DNA from: Bacteroidota bacterium
Lineage (GTDB): Bacteria > Bacteroidota > Bacteroidia > Flavobacteriales_D > Crocinitomicaceae
Assembly (NCBI GenBank): GCA_024280295.1
Contig: JAJRQK010000047.1
Location: 1-64,000 of the forward strand
Direction: 5' to 3'
Length of the DNA stretch: 64,000 bases
Part shown: positions 36,027 through 44,925 of the stretch, one piece after another
Position numbering within the stretch: position 1 is the first letter of the stretch
How the letters are laid out: each line of letters begins with the position of its first letter
Notes under the pieces: model-generated
The model's database searches: none
Seen by the model: only the letters and a program-made list of their open reading frames with translations
What the model was told of the DNA's origin: nothing
Program-made: the position numbers and the translations under genes

Positions 36027-38618
36027 TTAATCAATCATTTTAAGGGAAGTCAAGCGTTCTTTAGTCAGTTGAACATAATTAATTCCTATTGGTACTTTCG
36101 AATCACCAAGCTTTAGGAACTCTCCATGGAATGCAGAAATTTTCTTTGTATTAACAATAAATGAACGATGACATCGCATAAATGAATCATCTTGCTCATT
36201 AATCGTCTCACCAATTGACTTGAGAGATGCGCGTATCATTAACTTATCCTCTTTGAGAAAAAGAGTAACATAATTTCTCGAGGATTCAAGGTAAATCAAT
36301 TCATTTAAAATCACCTTGGATTTGCTTCCATCTTTAACATTTTTGACAAGAATAAATTTTTCCTTTTTCAAATAATTGAGAAGAATTGTCATTATTTCCC
36401 TCACTATATCTCGATTATAAGTCAAGATTCTAACCTTAAAAAACCAATAAATCAACAACACAAAGGCAAAAAGAGTCGATATCCGAAACCACCAAGTTGA
36501 CCACCAAGGAACGTTAATAGTGAACGACCGTTTAACGATATCAGATTCATTTCCGTTACAAACGACTTTCATTTCGACCGAATATTCACCAGGAGCCATC
36601 TTACTAAATTGGAGTTGCCCTTCAAATAAACGCCACGAATCATCATTCAGTCTATAAAACCGATCAGCCTTCTCGTTTGAAAATGAAAAATAATTTAGAT
36701 CAAACCTCAAATTATTTTGATTATAGGAAAGATTCAAATGAGCATTTGTCATTGTCTTATCTTCAACAAAAACGCGATTCACTTGAAGTGGAATTTGAAA
36801 TTTAGGGTTTCCATAGGTAAACTTATTTACACCGTAAAGCCCAGTACTTGTAGCGATGTAAATTTTATCGCCAATAACTGAGAAATCATTGATTAATTTA
36901 GATTGAAATAGTTTTGTCACCCTCCAAATTGACGAAAACTCACTTTTACGGAGAATATTTACACCTCGGCTCGTTCCTGCGATAAAATAATCATCAAACA
37001 ACTCTACGGTTGAGCAGTAATTAGAGCTTAGTCCAGACTTAATATCGAAATGTGTAACCTTACCATTCTTAATATGAAAAAGTCCATTTTCCGCACTTGC
37101 TAGAGCTATTTCTTCATCCTTCGTATCAATATCGACAATTCGGCACTTAATGTTTTCTGTATACTGCTTCTTTAATTCCCCATTATTATTTAAAAGATAC
37201 AAACCATTATCTGTACCAATCAGCAAGCCTATACTCGACTCTTTAAAGCAATTAACTCGTACATTTAATAAATGCTCTCCAATATCTCTAAGCAAAAGGT
37301 CATTTCCTGGTACTTCTCGCAAACTATCAAAAGCAACCAATGATTTTAATCGGTAGACCCCTTGTCTATTCCCTACATAAAGTGCATCGCTGTAAAAGAT
37401 AATATGCGCCGAACTAGTCCTATAATAGCTAATCTGATTATTCACTAAAGAAGCGATTCCGCCATCCGTTTCATACCAAATTCTACCTCCAAAACTTACA
37501 ATACCATTCAAATCTTGTTGAGAATACTTATTCTTCGAGCCTAAATTGACATACGAAATACCCGAAATTTCATTATAATGCCCGATTGTCAAGCCTTGTA
37601 CTCCAAATAATAACTGTGCGTTTTCTTGTTGTAAGATGCAATTCACCTCTCGACTTTCTGTCAATAAGTGAAGGTTCATATTAGAGATTTTTACAACTCC
37701 CGACATCAAAGTTGATGCCCAATAATTCCCCTCATGATCTTTTAGAACACTTGTCACTTGATTTTGTTCTAATAATGAACGCTCAATAACTATTTCATTG
37801 TTCTTTATTTTGAAAAAATGTAAGCCTGAATACGAAGATGCGATCATTTGTCCATCTACCGATTGAATTTTGTTGATTGTTAAATCTGTAAGAACCGATC
37901 CATTTCCAAGTTCTATAAACTCTCCACTCATTGAATAATTAGCCATTTTTCCTTTTGCAGTCATTAAGACATCACCATTTGGCAAAACGAGTGCTCTCGA
38001 AAAATGGACAGGTTCATCAAACTTGACTAATACATCAGCCTTATCGTTTACAATTTTGCCAATACCATCACTGGAAATAAAATGTAAATGACCACCCCTC
38101 TCCCAAATGAAACTCACAAAATTACTCAGCAGTCCATTCGAAGTAGTATACTCACTCAGAAGCCCATTTTTTATAATTTTAATTCCGTCACCAAATCCAG
38201 CGGCAGCAATTGAGCCGTCGCTCATTTCAATATATTCAGAAACGAAAGAAGTAAAAGTTAAATCATCTGTAGATGAAATTGACTTTGTCAACCAACTATT
38301 TGTGTAATGACTAATTTGTCCGTTTGCACCGAGAAATAACTTATTTCCGTTCTTTTTAGTCTTTATTTCAAAATTTTCATTTGCGTGAAGGCCGTTCGAT
38401 TTATCAAATGAAGTAAAAACACTTCCATCATATCGAATAATGCCTTTATCTGTGGCCATCCATAAAAAATAATCATTCGATTGGACAATGTGATAAACAG
38501 TGTTACTAGGTAAGCCGTTTGAAGTATTGAAATAGGTAATATCTTGTCCTGAAACATATCGAGTCACCACTAAAAATAGTGCACAAAAAATTAGTATGGC
38601 GCGAGAAACAACTTGCAT
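36027..38618 (-). CDS. membrane-anchored regulator: signal peptide, two-component-type propeller repeats, Y_Y_Y-like domain, TM, LytTR DNA-binding domain
   Basis: Repeated NGLPSNTVYHIVQ/NGLLSNFVSFIWE/SGLSSNYCSTVEL blades; TM RISTLFAFVLLIYWFF; LytTR ILNELIYLESSRNYVTLFL...FMRCHRSFIVN. Confidence 0.88.
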   Translation of the reverse strand: MQVVSRAILIFCALFLVVTRYVSGQDITYFNTSNGLPSNTVYHIVQSNDYFLWMATDKGIIRYDGSVFTSFDKSNGLHANENFEIKTKKNGNKLFLGANGQISHYTNSWLTKSISSTDDLTFTSFVSEYIEMSDGSIAAAGFGDGIKIIKNGLLSEYTTSNGLLSNFVSFIWERGGHLHFISSDGIGKIVNDKADVLVKFDEPVHFSRALVLPNGDVLMTAKGKMANYSMSGEFIELGNGSVLTDLTINKIQSVDGQMIASSYSGLHFFKIKNNEIVIERSLLEQNQVTSVLKDHEGNYWASTLMSGVVKISNMNLHLLTESREVNCILQQENAQLLFGVQGLTIGHYNEISGISYVNLGSKNKYSQQDLNGIVSFGGRIWYETDGGIASLVNNQISYYRTSSAHIIFYSDALYVGNRQGVYRLKSLVAFDSLREVPGNDLLLRDIGEHLLNVRVNCFKESSIGLLIGTDNGLYLLNNNGELKKQYTENIKCRIVDIDTKDEEIALASAENGLFHIKNGKVTHFDIKSGLSSNYCSTVELFDDYFIAGTSRGVNILRKSEFSSIWRVTKLFQSKLINDFSVIGDKIYIATSTGLYGVNKFTYGNPKFQIPLQVNRVFVEDKTMTNAHLNLSYNQNNLRFDLNYFSFSNEKADRFYRLNDDSWRLFEGQLQFSKMAPGEYSVEMKVVCNGNESDIVKRSFTINVPWWSTWWFRISTLFAFVLLIYWFFKVRILTYNRDIVREIMTILLNYLKKEKFILVKNVKDGSKSKVILNELIYLESSRNYVTLFLKEDKLMIRASLKSIGETINEQDDSFMRCHRSFIVNTKKISAFHGEFLKLGDSKVPIGINYVQLTKERLTSLKMID

Positions 38619-38649
38619 TCAGAGGTTAAGATACAATTAGTATTCAAAT

Positions 38650-38680
38650 AAAAAGCCATCAACTAAACTGATGGCTTTTT
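38650..38680. terminator. Rho-independent terminator at the end of dnaA
   Basis: AAAAAGCCATCA-actaaac-TGATGGCTTTTT perfect 12-bp stem with A/T flanks. Confidence 0.88.
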
Positions 38681-38683
38681 AAA

Positions 38684-40114
38684 TTATTGTATCGCTAATT
38701 TCTTTTCTAGATCTTCAAGATAGGCTCTAAACTGCTTATCTGTTTCGGATAAATTCGTGACTGTTCGACAAGCATGAAGAACAGTAGCATGATCCTTTCC
38801 TCCACAGTGAGCCCCAATATTTGCCAATGAGGATTTAGTCATCTTCTTAGAGAAGTACATTGATATTTGACGAGCTTGAACAACTTCTCTTTTACGTGTT
38901 TTAGATTTTAAAATCTCTAGTGGTAAGTCAAAATAATCACAGACTACCTTCTGAATGTATTCAATTGATACTTCACGCGCAGTATTCTTAACGAACTTGT
39001 CAACCATTTGCTTCGCTAGTTCAATAGTGATCGCTTTCTTATTAAGAGAAGCTTGAGCAAGCAGAGTATTCAGAGCACCTTCCATTTCACGTACATTAGT
39101 GTTAATTGAATACGCTAAATACTCTACAACATCCTTTGGAAGGTCAATTCCATTCCCGTACATTTTCTTTTCAAGTATCGCCATTCTAGTTTCAAGGTCT
39201 GGCGCAGAAAGGTCTGCTGACAACCCCCATTTGAAACGCGATAACAATCGCTGCTCCATTCCCTGCATCTCTACAGGTGGTTTATCACTTGTTAGAATGA
39301 TTTGTTTACCATTCTGATGTAAATGGTTAAACACATGGAAGAAAACATCTTGAGTCTTCTCCTTGCCAGAGAAAAACTGGACATCATCTATAATAAGCAC
39401 GTCTATCATCTGATAGAAATGAATAAAGTCGTTTGTAGTTTGATTTTTAATAGCATCAATAAACTGATGCGCAAATTTTTCAGACCCTACGTATAACACT
39501 GTTTTATTGGGGAATTGATCTTTTATTGAAATCCCAATAGCGTGAGCTAGATGAGTTTTACCAAGTCCTACACCACCGTATATCAATAGCGGATTAAATG
39601 CTGTTCCTCCAGGCTTATTCGCAACTGCATATCCAGATGCTCGCGCTAGTCGGTTACAATCACCCTCTACAAAGTTATCAAATGAGTAAGATGGGTTCAA
39701 ATTAGAATCAACATTCACTTTCTTGAGTCCAGGAATAATAAATGGATTACGAATTTGCTTCTCGCTAATATCTAGCGGCATAGTTATCGGAGCATTCTTT
39801 AATGCTTTTTGATTGAGCGCAGGAAGCTTAACAGTGTAAGGTGTAGAGTTTGTCATATTATTTGCCATGATAATACTGTACTCCAATCGCCCTTCAGTTC
39901 CTAATTCTTTCTTGATTACTTTTCGTAGTAGTGTTATATAGTTTTCTTCCAACCACTCATAAAAAAAATGAGATGGCACTTGAATGGTAAGAACGTCATT
40001 ATCAAGCTTCACTGGAACTATTGGGTCGAACCAAGTTTTAAACGCTTGCAGCGAAACATTATCCTTGATTACTTTGAGACACGATCCCCAGGCACTTCCG
40101 TGATTTTTACTCAT
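38684..40114 (-). CDS. dnaA: chromosomal replication initiator protein DnaA
   Basis: NPLLIYGGVGLGKTHLAHAIG; DVLIIDDVQFFSGKEKTQ; domain IV GGKDHATVLHAC. Confidence 0.98.
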   Translation of the reverse strand: MSKNHGSAWGSCLKVIKDNVSLQAFKTWFDPIVPVKLDNDVLTIQVPSHFFYEWLEENYITLLRKVIKKELGTEGRLEYSIIMANNMTNSTPYTVKLPALNQKALKNAPITMPLDISEKQIRNPFIIPGLKKVNVDSNLNPSYSFDNFVEGDCNRLARASGYAVANKPGGTAFNPLLIYGGVGLGKTHLAHAIGISIKDQFPNKTVLYVGSEKFAHQFIDAIKNQTTNDFIHFYQMIDVLIIDDVQFFSGKEKTQDVFFHVFNHLHQNGKQIILTSDKPPVEMQGMEQRLLSRFKWGLSADLSAPDLETRMAILEKKMYGNGIDLPKDVVEYLAYSINTNVREMEGALNTLLAQASLNKKAITIELAKQMVDKFVKNTAREVSIEYIQKVVCDYFDLPLEILKSKTRKREVVQARQISMYFSKKMTKSSLANIGAHCGGKDHATVLHACRTVTNLSETDKQFRAYLEDLEKKLAIQ

Positions 40115-40395
40115 CCTTTTATGACTTAAAATTGTTCTTAGTTAGTATTGCATACTTCAGTGAAAACGATCTTGTTAAGAGAATCAAGAGATATGTTTTC
40201 GTAGAGGACAAATATTCACATTAAAAAGTGAAAAAAAAAGTGTATTAGGTGTTGATTATTAAAAAAGTTTTACATCTAAAAATTTTAACATTGAAGAGAT
40301 GATTTGAACAATCACACCATTGACAAGGGCTCAAACTGCTATTTCACAAATACATACCTAACCTAAGGTACAACAAAGATTTAAAGAAATAGTAA

Positions 40396-40404
40396 TTATT
40401 CACA
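40396..40404 (+). promoter_or_regulatory. candidate DnaA box TTATTCACA
   Basis: Exact match to TTATNCACA, inside hairpin 40391-40416; one-mismatch copies at 40212-40220 and 40453-40461. Confidence 0.5.
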
Positions 40405-40461
40405 ATAATAATTACTTTTCCCCATTGAGACAAAACTTAATTCGAATTCTAGTTATTAACA

Positions 40462-40884
40462 ATGAAAACAAATTTTACGTACGAAATTTCACTCCGCGTT
40501 CGCTACGGAGAAACTGATCAAATGGGGTATTGCTATTACGGGAATTACGCCCAATATTTTGAAGTTGGCAGGGTTGAGGCCTTACGCGAACTAGGAATGA
40601 CCTACAAATCACTAGAAGAACAAGATGTAATGCTCCCTGTATCAGAGTTTAAAGTACAGTATAAATCCCCAGCAAAATATGACGACCTATTAAGAATTAG
40701 AACTACAATTTCTCAACTCAATGGAACGAGAGTTTCTTTTGATTATACCATCATTGGTGAAGATGAGCAGTTAATATCTACCGGAATGACAACCTTGGTT
40801 TTTATTTCAAAAAAAACAATGAAGCCAATTCGGCCTCCTTCAAACTTCGTGGATCTGCTCTCACACTACGAGGTTTCAGAATAA
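40462..40884 (+). CDS. acyl-CoA thioesterase (4HBT family)
   Basis: LRVRYGETDQMGYCYYGNYAQYFEVGRVEALRELG. Confidence 0.92.
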   Translation: MKTNFTYEISLRVRYGETDQMGYCYYGNYAQYFEVGRVEALRELGMTYKSLEEQDVMLPVSEFKVQYKSPAKYDDLLRIRTTISQLNGTRVSFDYTIIGEDEQLISTGMTTLVFISKKTMKPIRPPSNFVDLLSHYEVSE

Positions 40885-41017
40885 AGGCAAAGAAGTATGG
40901 AGATTACCACTAAAACAAACTTCAAACTAACAAAGACTTCACTTTATGACTGATTAGTAAATAAACCTAAAGTTCACTTTCGTTTAAACGTAATATTTCG
41001 TTATATTATATCAACAG

Positions 41018-43252
41018 ATGACAATAAGCAATCACAAATGGACAATACTGAGCTTTCTTCGGGGATTCTTCCCGTTACAACTACTCATAGCACATGTGAA
41101 GTATAATCTTTTCGCGCTACTATTTTGGGCGATATTATTTATGATCACCAACGACAGTCTTGGATACGCATTTGGAATACCTTTACTCTTTCTTTCCCCA
41201 GAATATGCTGGAAGCGTGTCACCTGTATCTTTTTTCTTTTTAGGTATTGCTTTTGGTGGTTTCACAATGGCATTCAATACATATAGCTATATAAAACTAG
41301 GGCCGCATTTTCCTTTTATGACAACCTTGAGCAGGCCATTTTTTAAGTTTTGCGTGAATAATGGTGTTCTTCCAATAAGTTTCATCATTTTTTTTATGAT
41401 CCAGTCTTCAACATTCCAGGTAAATGAGGAGTTAGCAACAGGATACCAAGTTCTCAGCTACAACGTCACTCTTCTTTCTGGAATCTTATCTTTTTTTATT
41501 TTATCATTCCTCTATTTCTTTCCCATCGCACGAAGACGAGAACGCATAAAAGGAATGCAAAAAACGGAACCAATTACCTCCTTCACCCATCGAGAAGAAG
41601 AATGGTTTGAGCAATACTCAAAAGAAAAAGATCGTCGTTACATTTATTTTGGGCGCGGACTTAGAATACAAGTCAGTCGAAGCATATCTCATTTAAAGCG
41701 ATCGGCAATCCAAGAAACTTTTGCAAAAAACAGGATCAATGCATCCGTCTTCGAAATTATGACAATCAGTGGGTTCTTTTTAATTGGATTTCTGAACAAC
41801 TATGACTTCATGGAAATGCCAGCAGCCATGAGTCTTGTCTTACTAATGACGATTATCCTCATGTTATTTAGTGCATTGAAATCTTGGTTTAGAAATTGGG
41901 CATATCCTGTATTGATTATTGTTATCATAAGTATGGATTTCGTAAGTTCAAAGGTTGATATATTCAACTACAAGAACTATGCTTATGGCCTAAGTTATGA
42001 AGAATCCGATTTTTCTGAATATTCTTATGATCACCTCGAAGAAATATCACGAAACGACTCATTAACAAAATCATCTTATGAAAGTTATATATCAACACTT
42101 GAGAATTGGAAGGCTAAAACAGGGGAGGAAAAGCCAAAATTAGTGATCGTAAATTCATCTGGCGGAGGATCTCGCAGTGCATTATGGACGCTGTCAGTTC
42201 TACAACAATGCGACATGCATCTTGACGGTAAATTGAGTAAGCACATACAATTAATAACAGGAGCTTCTGGTGGAATGGTTGGCGCAGCATATTACAGGGA
42301 ACTTCTACTTAGCTATCAGAAAGGTGAAATTGATGCGCCATACGGACAAGAATATTGTGATAAAATTAGCTTAGACCTTCTAAATAAACTTGCTTTTACT
42401 GCAACAACAAGTGATATTTTTATTCGATTTCAAACCTGTGAATACAACGGGCAAACTTATCCTAGTGATCGTGGATATGCATTTGAGCAGCAGCTACATG
42501 AGAACACTGACGGAATAATGGATCACGATCTTGGTTACTATCGGAAACACGAACAAAATGGCGACGTTCCAACACTCATATTTTCTCCAACAATCATTAA
42601 TGACGGGCGCAGAATGCTTATTTCATCTCAACACCTAAATTTTCTCACTGAAAACCATGGAGGGCCATCCAAAATGACGCGTTCGAACGAAAATATTGAT
42701 TTTTTAAGTTTTTTTGACAAGCAAGATGCGAGCAAAATTAGATTTTCCACTGTACTCAGATCAAGCGCGTCATTCCCCTTTGTAATGCCAATGGTTAATT
42801 TACCCACAAAACCACAAATTCAATTAATGGATGCTGGAATTCGGGATAATTTCGGAACTAAAACACTCGTAGAATTTTTACATGTTATGGGAGAATGGAT
42901 CTCAGAAAACACTAGTGGAGTAGTTATTCTACAAATCCGCGACACAAAAAAAATGTTGGCTGATCAATCCTTTATTGAGCCAAGTTTTTTAGATCGGCTC
43001 TCCTTGCCACTAGGAAACGTCTATAAAAACTTGCTTCGTGTTCAAGATTTCAACCAAGAAGAATTGATGAAAATAAGCGTACAAGGAATGAAATTTCCGG
43101 TTGACCTTGTTTCTTTCAACCTAAGAGAACATTGGAACGATCGCATTTCACTATCATGGCATTTAACCAAGCAAGAGAAAATTAAAATTAGAAATGCTTT
43201 TACAAGCGAAGCAAATAATCATTCATTCACACAATTGAAAAGATTGCTTTAG
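41018..43252 (+). CDS. membrane-bound patatin-like phospholipase
   Basis: N-terminal TM segments; SSGGGSRSALWTL, ITGASGGMVGAAYYREL, LMDAGIRDNFG. Confidence 0.85.
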   Translation: MTISNHKWTILSFLRGFFPLQLLIAHVKYNLFALLFWAILFMITNDSLGYAFGIPLLFLSPEYAGSVSPVSFFFLGIAFGGFTMAFNTYSYIKLGPHFPFMTTLSRPFFKFCVNNGVLPISFIIFFMIQSSTFQVNEELATGYQVLSYNVTLLSGILSFFILSFLYFFPIARRRERIKGMQKTEPITSFTHREEEWFEQYSKEKDRRYIYFGRGLRIQVSRSISHLKRSAIQETFAKNRINASVFEIMTISGFFLIGFLNNYDFMEMPAAMSLVLLMTIILMLFSALKSWFRNWAYPVLIIVIISMDFVSSKVDIFNYKNYAYGLSYEESDFSEYSYDHLEEISRNDSLTKSSYESYISTLENWKAKTGEEKPKLVIVNSSGGGSRSALWTLSVLQQCDMHLDGKLSKHIQLITGASGGMVGAAYYRELLLSYQKGEIDAPYGQEYCDKISLDLLNKLAFTATTSDIFIRFQTCEYNGQTYPSDRGYAFEQQLHENTDGIMDHDLGYYRKHEQNGDVPTLIFSPTIINDGRRMLISSQHLNFLTENHGGPSKMTRSNENIDFLSFFDKQDASKIRFSTVLRSSASFPFVMPMVNLPTKPQIQLMDAGIRDNFGTKTLVEFLHVMGEWISENTSGVVILQIRDTKKMLADQSFIEPSFLDRLSLPLGNVYKNLLRVQDFNQEELMKISVQGMKFPVDLVSFNLREHWNDRISLSWHLTKQEKIKIRNAFTSEANNHSFTQLKRLL

Positions 43253-43331
43253 CAGCATAGGTGTTTTCAAACGAAAAAAGTGCTTCAACAAACGAAATCA
43301 TAGATATCATTTGGAAAAGCACTATATGTAA

Positions 43332-43351
43332 AGAGAGCAATATTGCTCTCT
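43332..43351. terminator. palindromic hairpin between convergent genes
   Basis: AGAGAGCAATATTGCTCTCT, 20-nt perfect palindrome. Confidence 0.5.
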
Positions 43352-43356
43352 GATAG

Positions 43357-43755
43357 TCATTTTTCAGGCATTATAATTATATCTTCTAAAATTACAGCCT
43401 TATGGGCTTTCACTCCTTCAGGAATATGTGCCCTAGAATCTCTCATACTGAATTGAAGGACTCTACCGTCAATTTGCGATTCCTTTGGTAAATTCACTGC
43501 ATAAACACTACTATGTTTGACCTCATCTTGAAGAATAATTAGTGCATGTCCATTAACAATTCTAACAATTCCTGTAAATAGAGGTTCTATTTGATTTACT
43601 CTTGTATTTTTAACAAATTCATGCTTATGCACTCGTTTCATCTCCATATTTCTTCCTGTAACAGGCTTAATATCATTCAAACTCACAACGGGTACTTCTT
43701 GTGCATAAACTGCTGAAGTCGCTACTAACATCATTCCGAGTACTAAATTTTTCAT
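43357..43755 (-). CDS. exported hypothetical protein
   Basis: Signal peptide MKNLVLGMMLVATSAVYAQE; no family recognised. Confidence 0.65.
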   Translation of the reverse strand: MKNLVLGMMLVATSAVYAQEVPVVSLNDIKPVTGRNMEMKRVHKHEFVKNTRVNQIEPLFTGIVRIVNGHALIILQDEVKHSSVYAVNLPKESQIDGRVLQFSMRDSRAHIPEGVKAHKAVILEDIIIMPEK

Positions 43756-43842
43756 ATCATTTAATTTAGGGGTTCTATTAGATTAAAACGAATACCGTGC
43801 CAGACTTTAAGTTCACCAAGCTAGCCATTTGCTTAAAATCAA

Positions 43843-43872
43843 AAAGGAGCACTGATTACTCAGCACTCCTTT
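43843..43872. terminator. terminator-like hairpin
   Basis: AAAGGAG-ca-CTGA-ttac-TCAG-ca-CTCCTTT, two-part stem. Confidence 0.5.
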
Positions 43873-44040
43873 CCTTCTTAACCTGTAATTGTTAATAATT
43901 GATCCGTGATGATATAAACGATAATCATACCAAAAGGTTTCAATTTATTTTCATCCAAATAATGGAAATTAACAATTCACCATGAAAAAGTATCTCCAAG
44001 CCCTTCAATTTCAAGACTAAAACAACTTAAATTTGATTCC

Positions 44041-44925
44041 GTGAGAAATGAAAAATCTATAGAAGCATTAGTCAGATTGATTGAGGATCCCGACGAAAAA
44101 GTATTCGAGCATGTACGCGACGAAATTATTAACTGTGGAAGCGCAGCCATTCCATTTCTGGAATCTTCATGGGAAACTGATGATTTTGGTTTAACTTTCC
44201 AGGCAAGAATCGAAAACTTAATTCACGAAATTCAATTTTCGGAAATTCAAACAGATTTAGAAAATTGGATCAGCTCTTCAGAGAGAGATTTACTTAATGG
44301 AATCCTAATTATAAGCCGTTATCAATACCCTAATCTTGATGAGAATTGGATTCATGAGAGAATTCAAGAGATACGTAAAGACATTTGGCTAGAGTTAAAC
44401 GATGACCAGACTGCATACGAAAAAGTGGGGGTATTTAATAAAGTGTTTTATGGCAAATACAACTTCAGAGGTAACTCAAAAGACTATCACTCACCCCTAA
44501 ATTCTTGTATTAACACAGTTCTTGAGTCGAAGAAAGGTAATCCACTAAGTCTATGCGTTATTTATTCAGTGATAGCGCAATCTTTGGACATGCCCATTTA
44601 TGGCATCAATCTTCCGAATCATTTTGTTTTAACTTATTTGGATGAAAACAATGTCAATGCCCATGTTGATCCAGATAATAAAACGGGGACATTATTCTAT
44701 ATCAATGCCTTTTCCAAAGGAGGGATATTTAATGATCAAGAGATAAAAGATTTTCTAAAGGGTTTAAATAAGGATCAAGATCGTGCTTATTTCGAACCAT
44801 GCTCAAATTCGGCGATACTTTCGCGAATGCTTACGAACCTGATCAATTCATTTCAACAAGTAGGAAATGCTGAAAAGGTAAGTGAGTTAATTGAACTCCG
44901 CGATTTATTTAATTTGAACATCTAG
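44041..44925 (+). CDS. SirB1/transglutaminase-like family protein (GTG start)
   Basis: NSCINTVLESKKGNPLSLCVIYSVIAQSLDMPIYGINLPNHFVL. Confidence 0.82.
   Translation: MRNEKSIEALVRLIEDPDEKVFEHVRDEIINCGSAAIPFLESSWETDDFGLTFQARIENLIHEIQFSEIQTDLENWISSSERDLLNGILIISRYQYPNLDENWIHERIQEIRKDIWLELNDDQTAYEKVGVFNKVFYGKYNFRGNSKDYHSPLNSCINTVLESKKGNPLSLCVIYSVIAQSLDMPIYGINLPNHFVLTYLDENNVNAHVDPDNKTGTLFYINAFSKGGIFNDQEIKDFLKGLNKDQDRAYFEPCSNSAILSRMLTNLINSFQQVGNAEKVSELIELRDLFNLNI

Noticed and set aside
42244-42850. Possible anti-phage effector reading of the patatin protein
   Set aside because: It has a canonical GASGG/DAG patatin site but no CD-NTase, NLR or other defence neighbour; a general lipid hydrolase is the simpler call.
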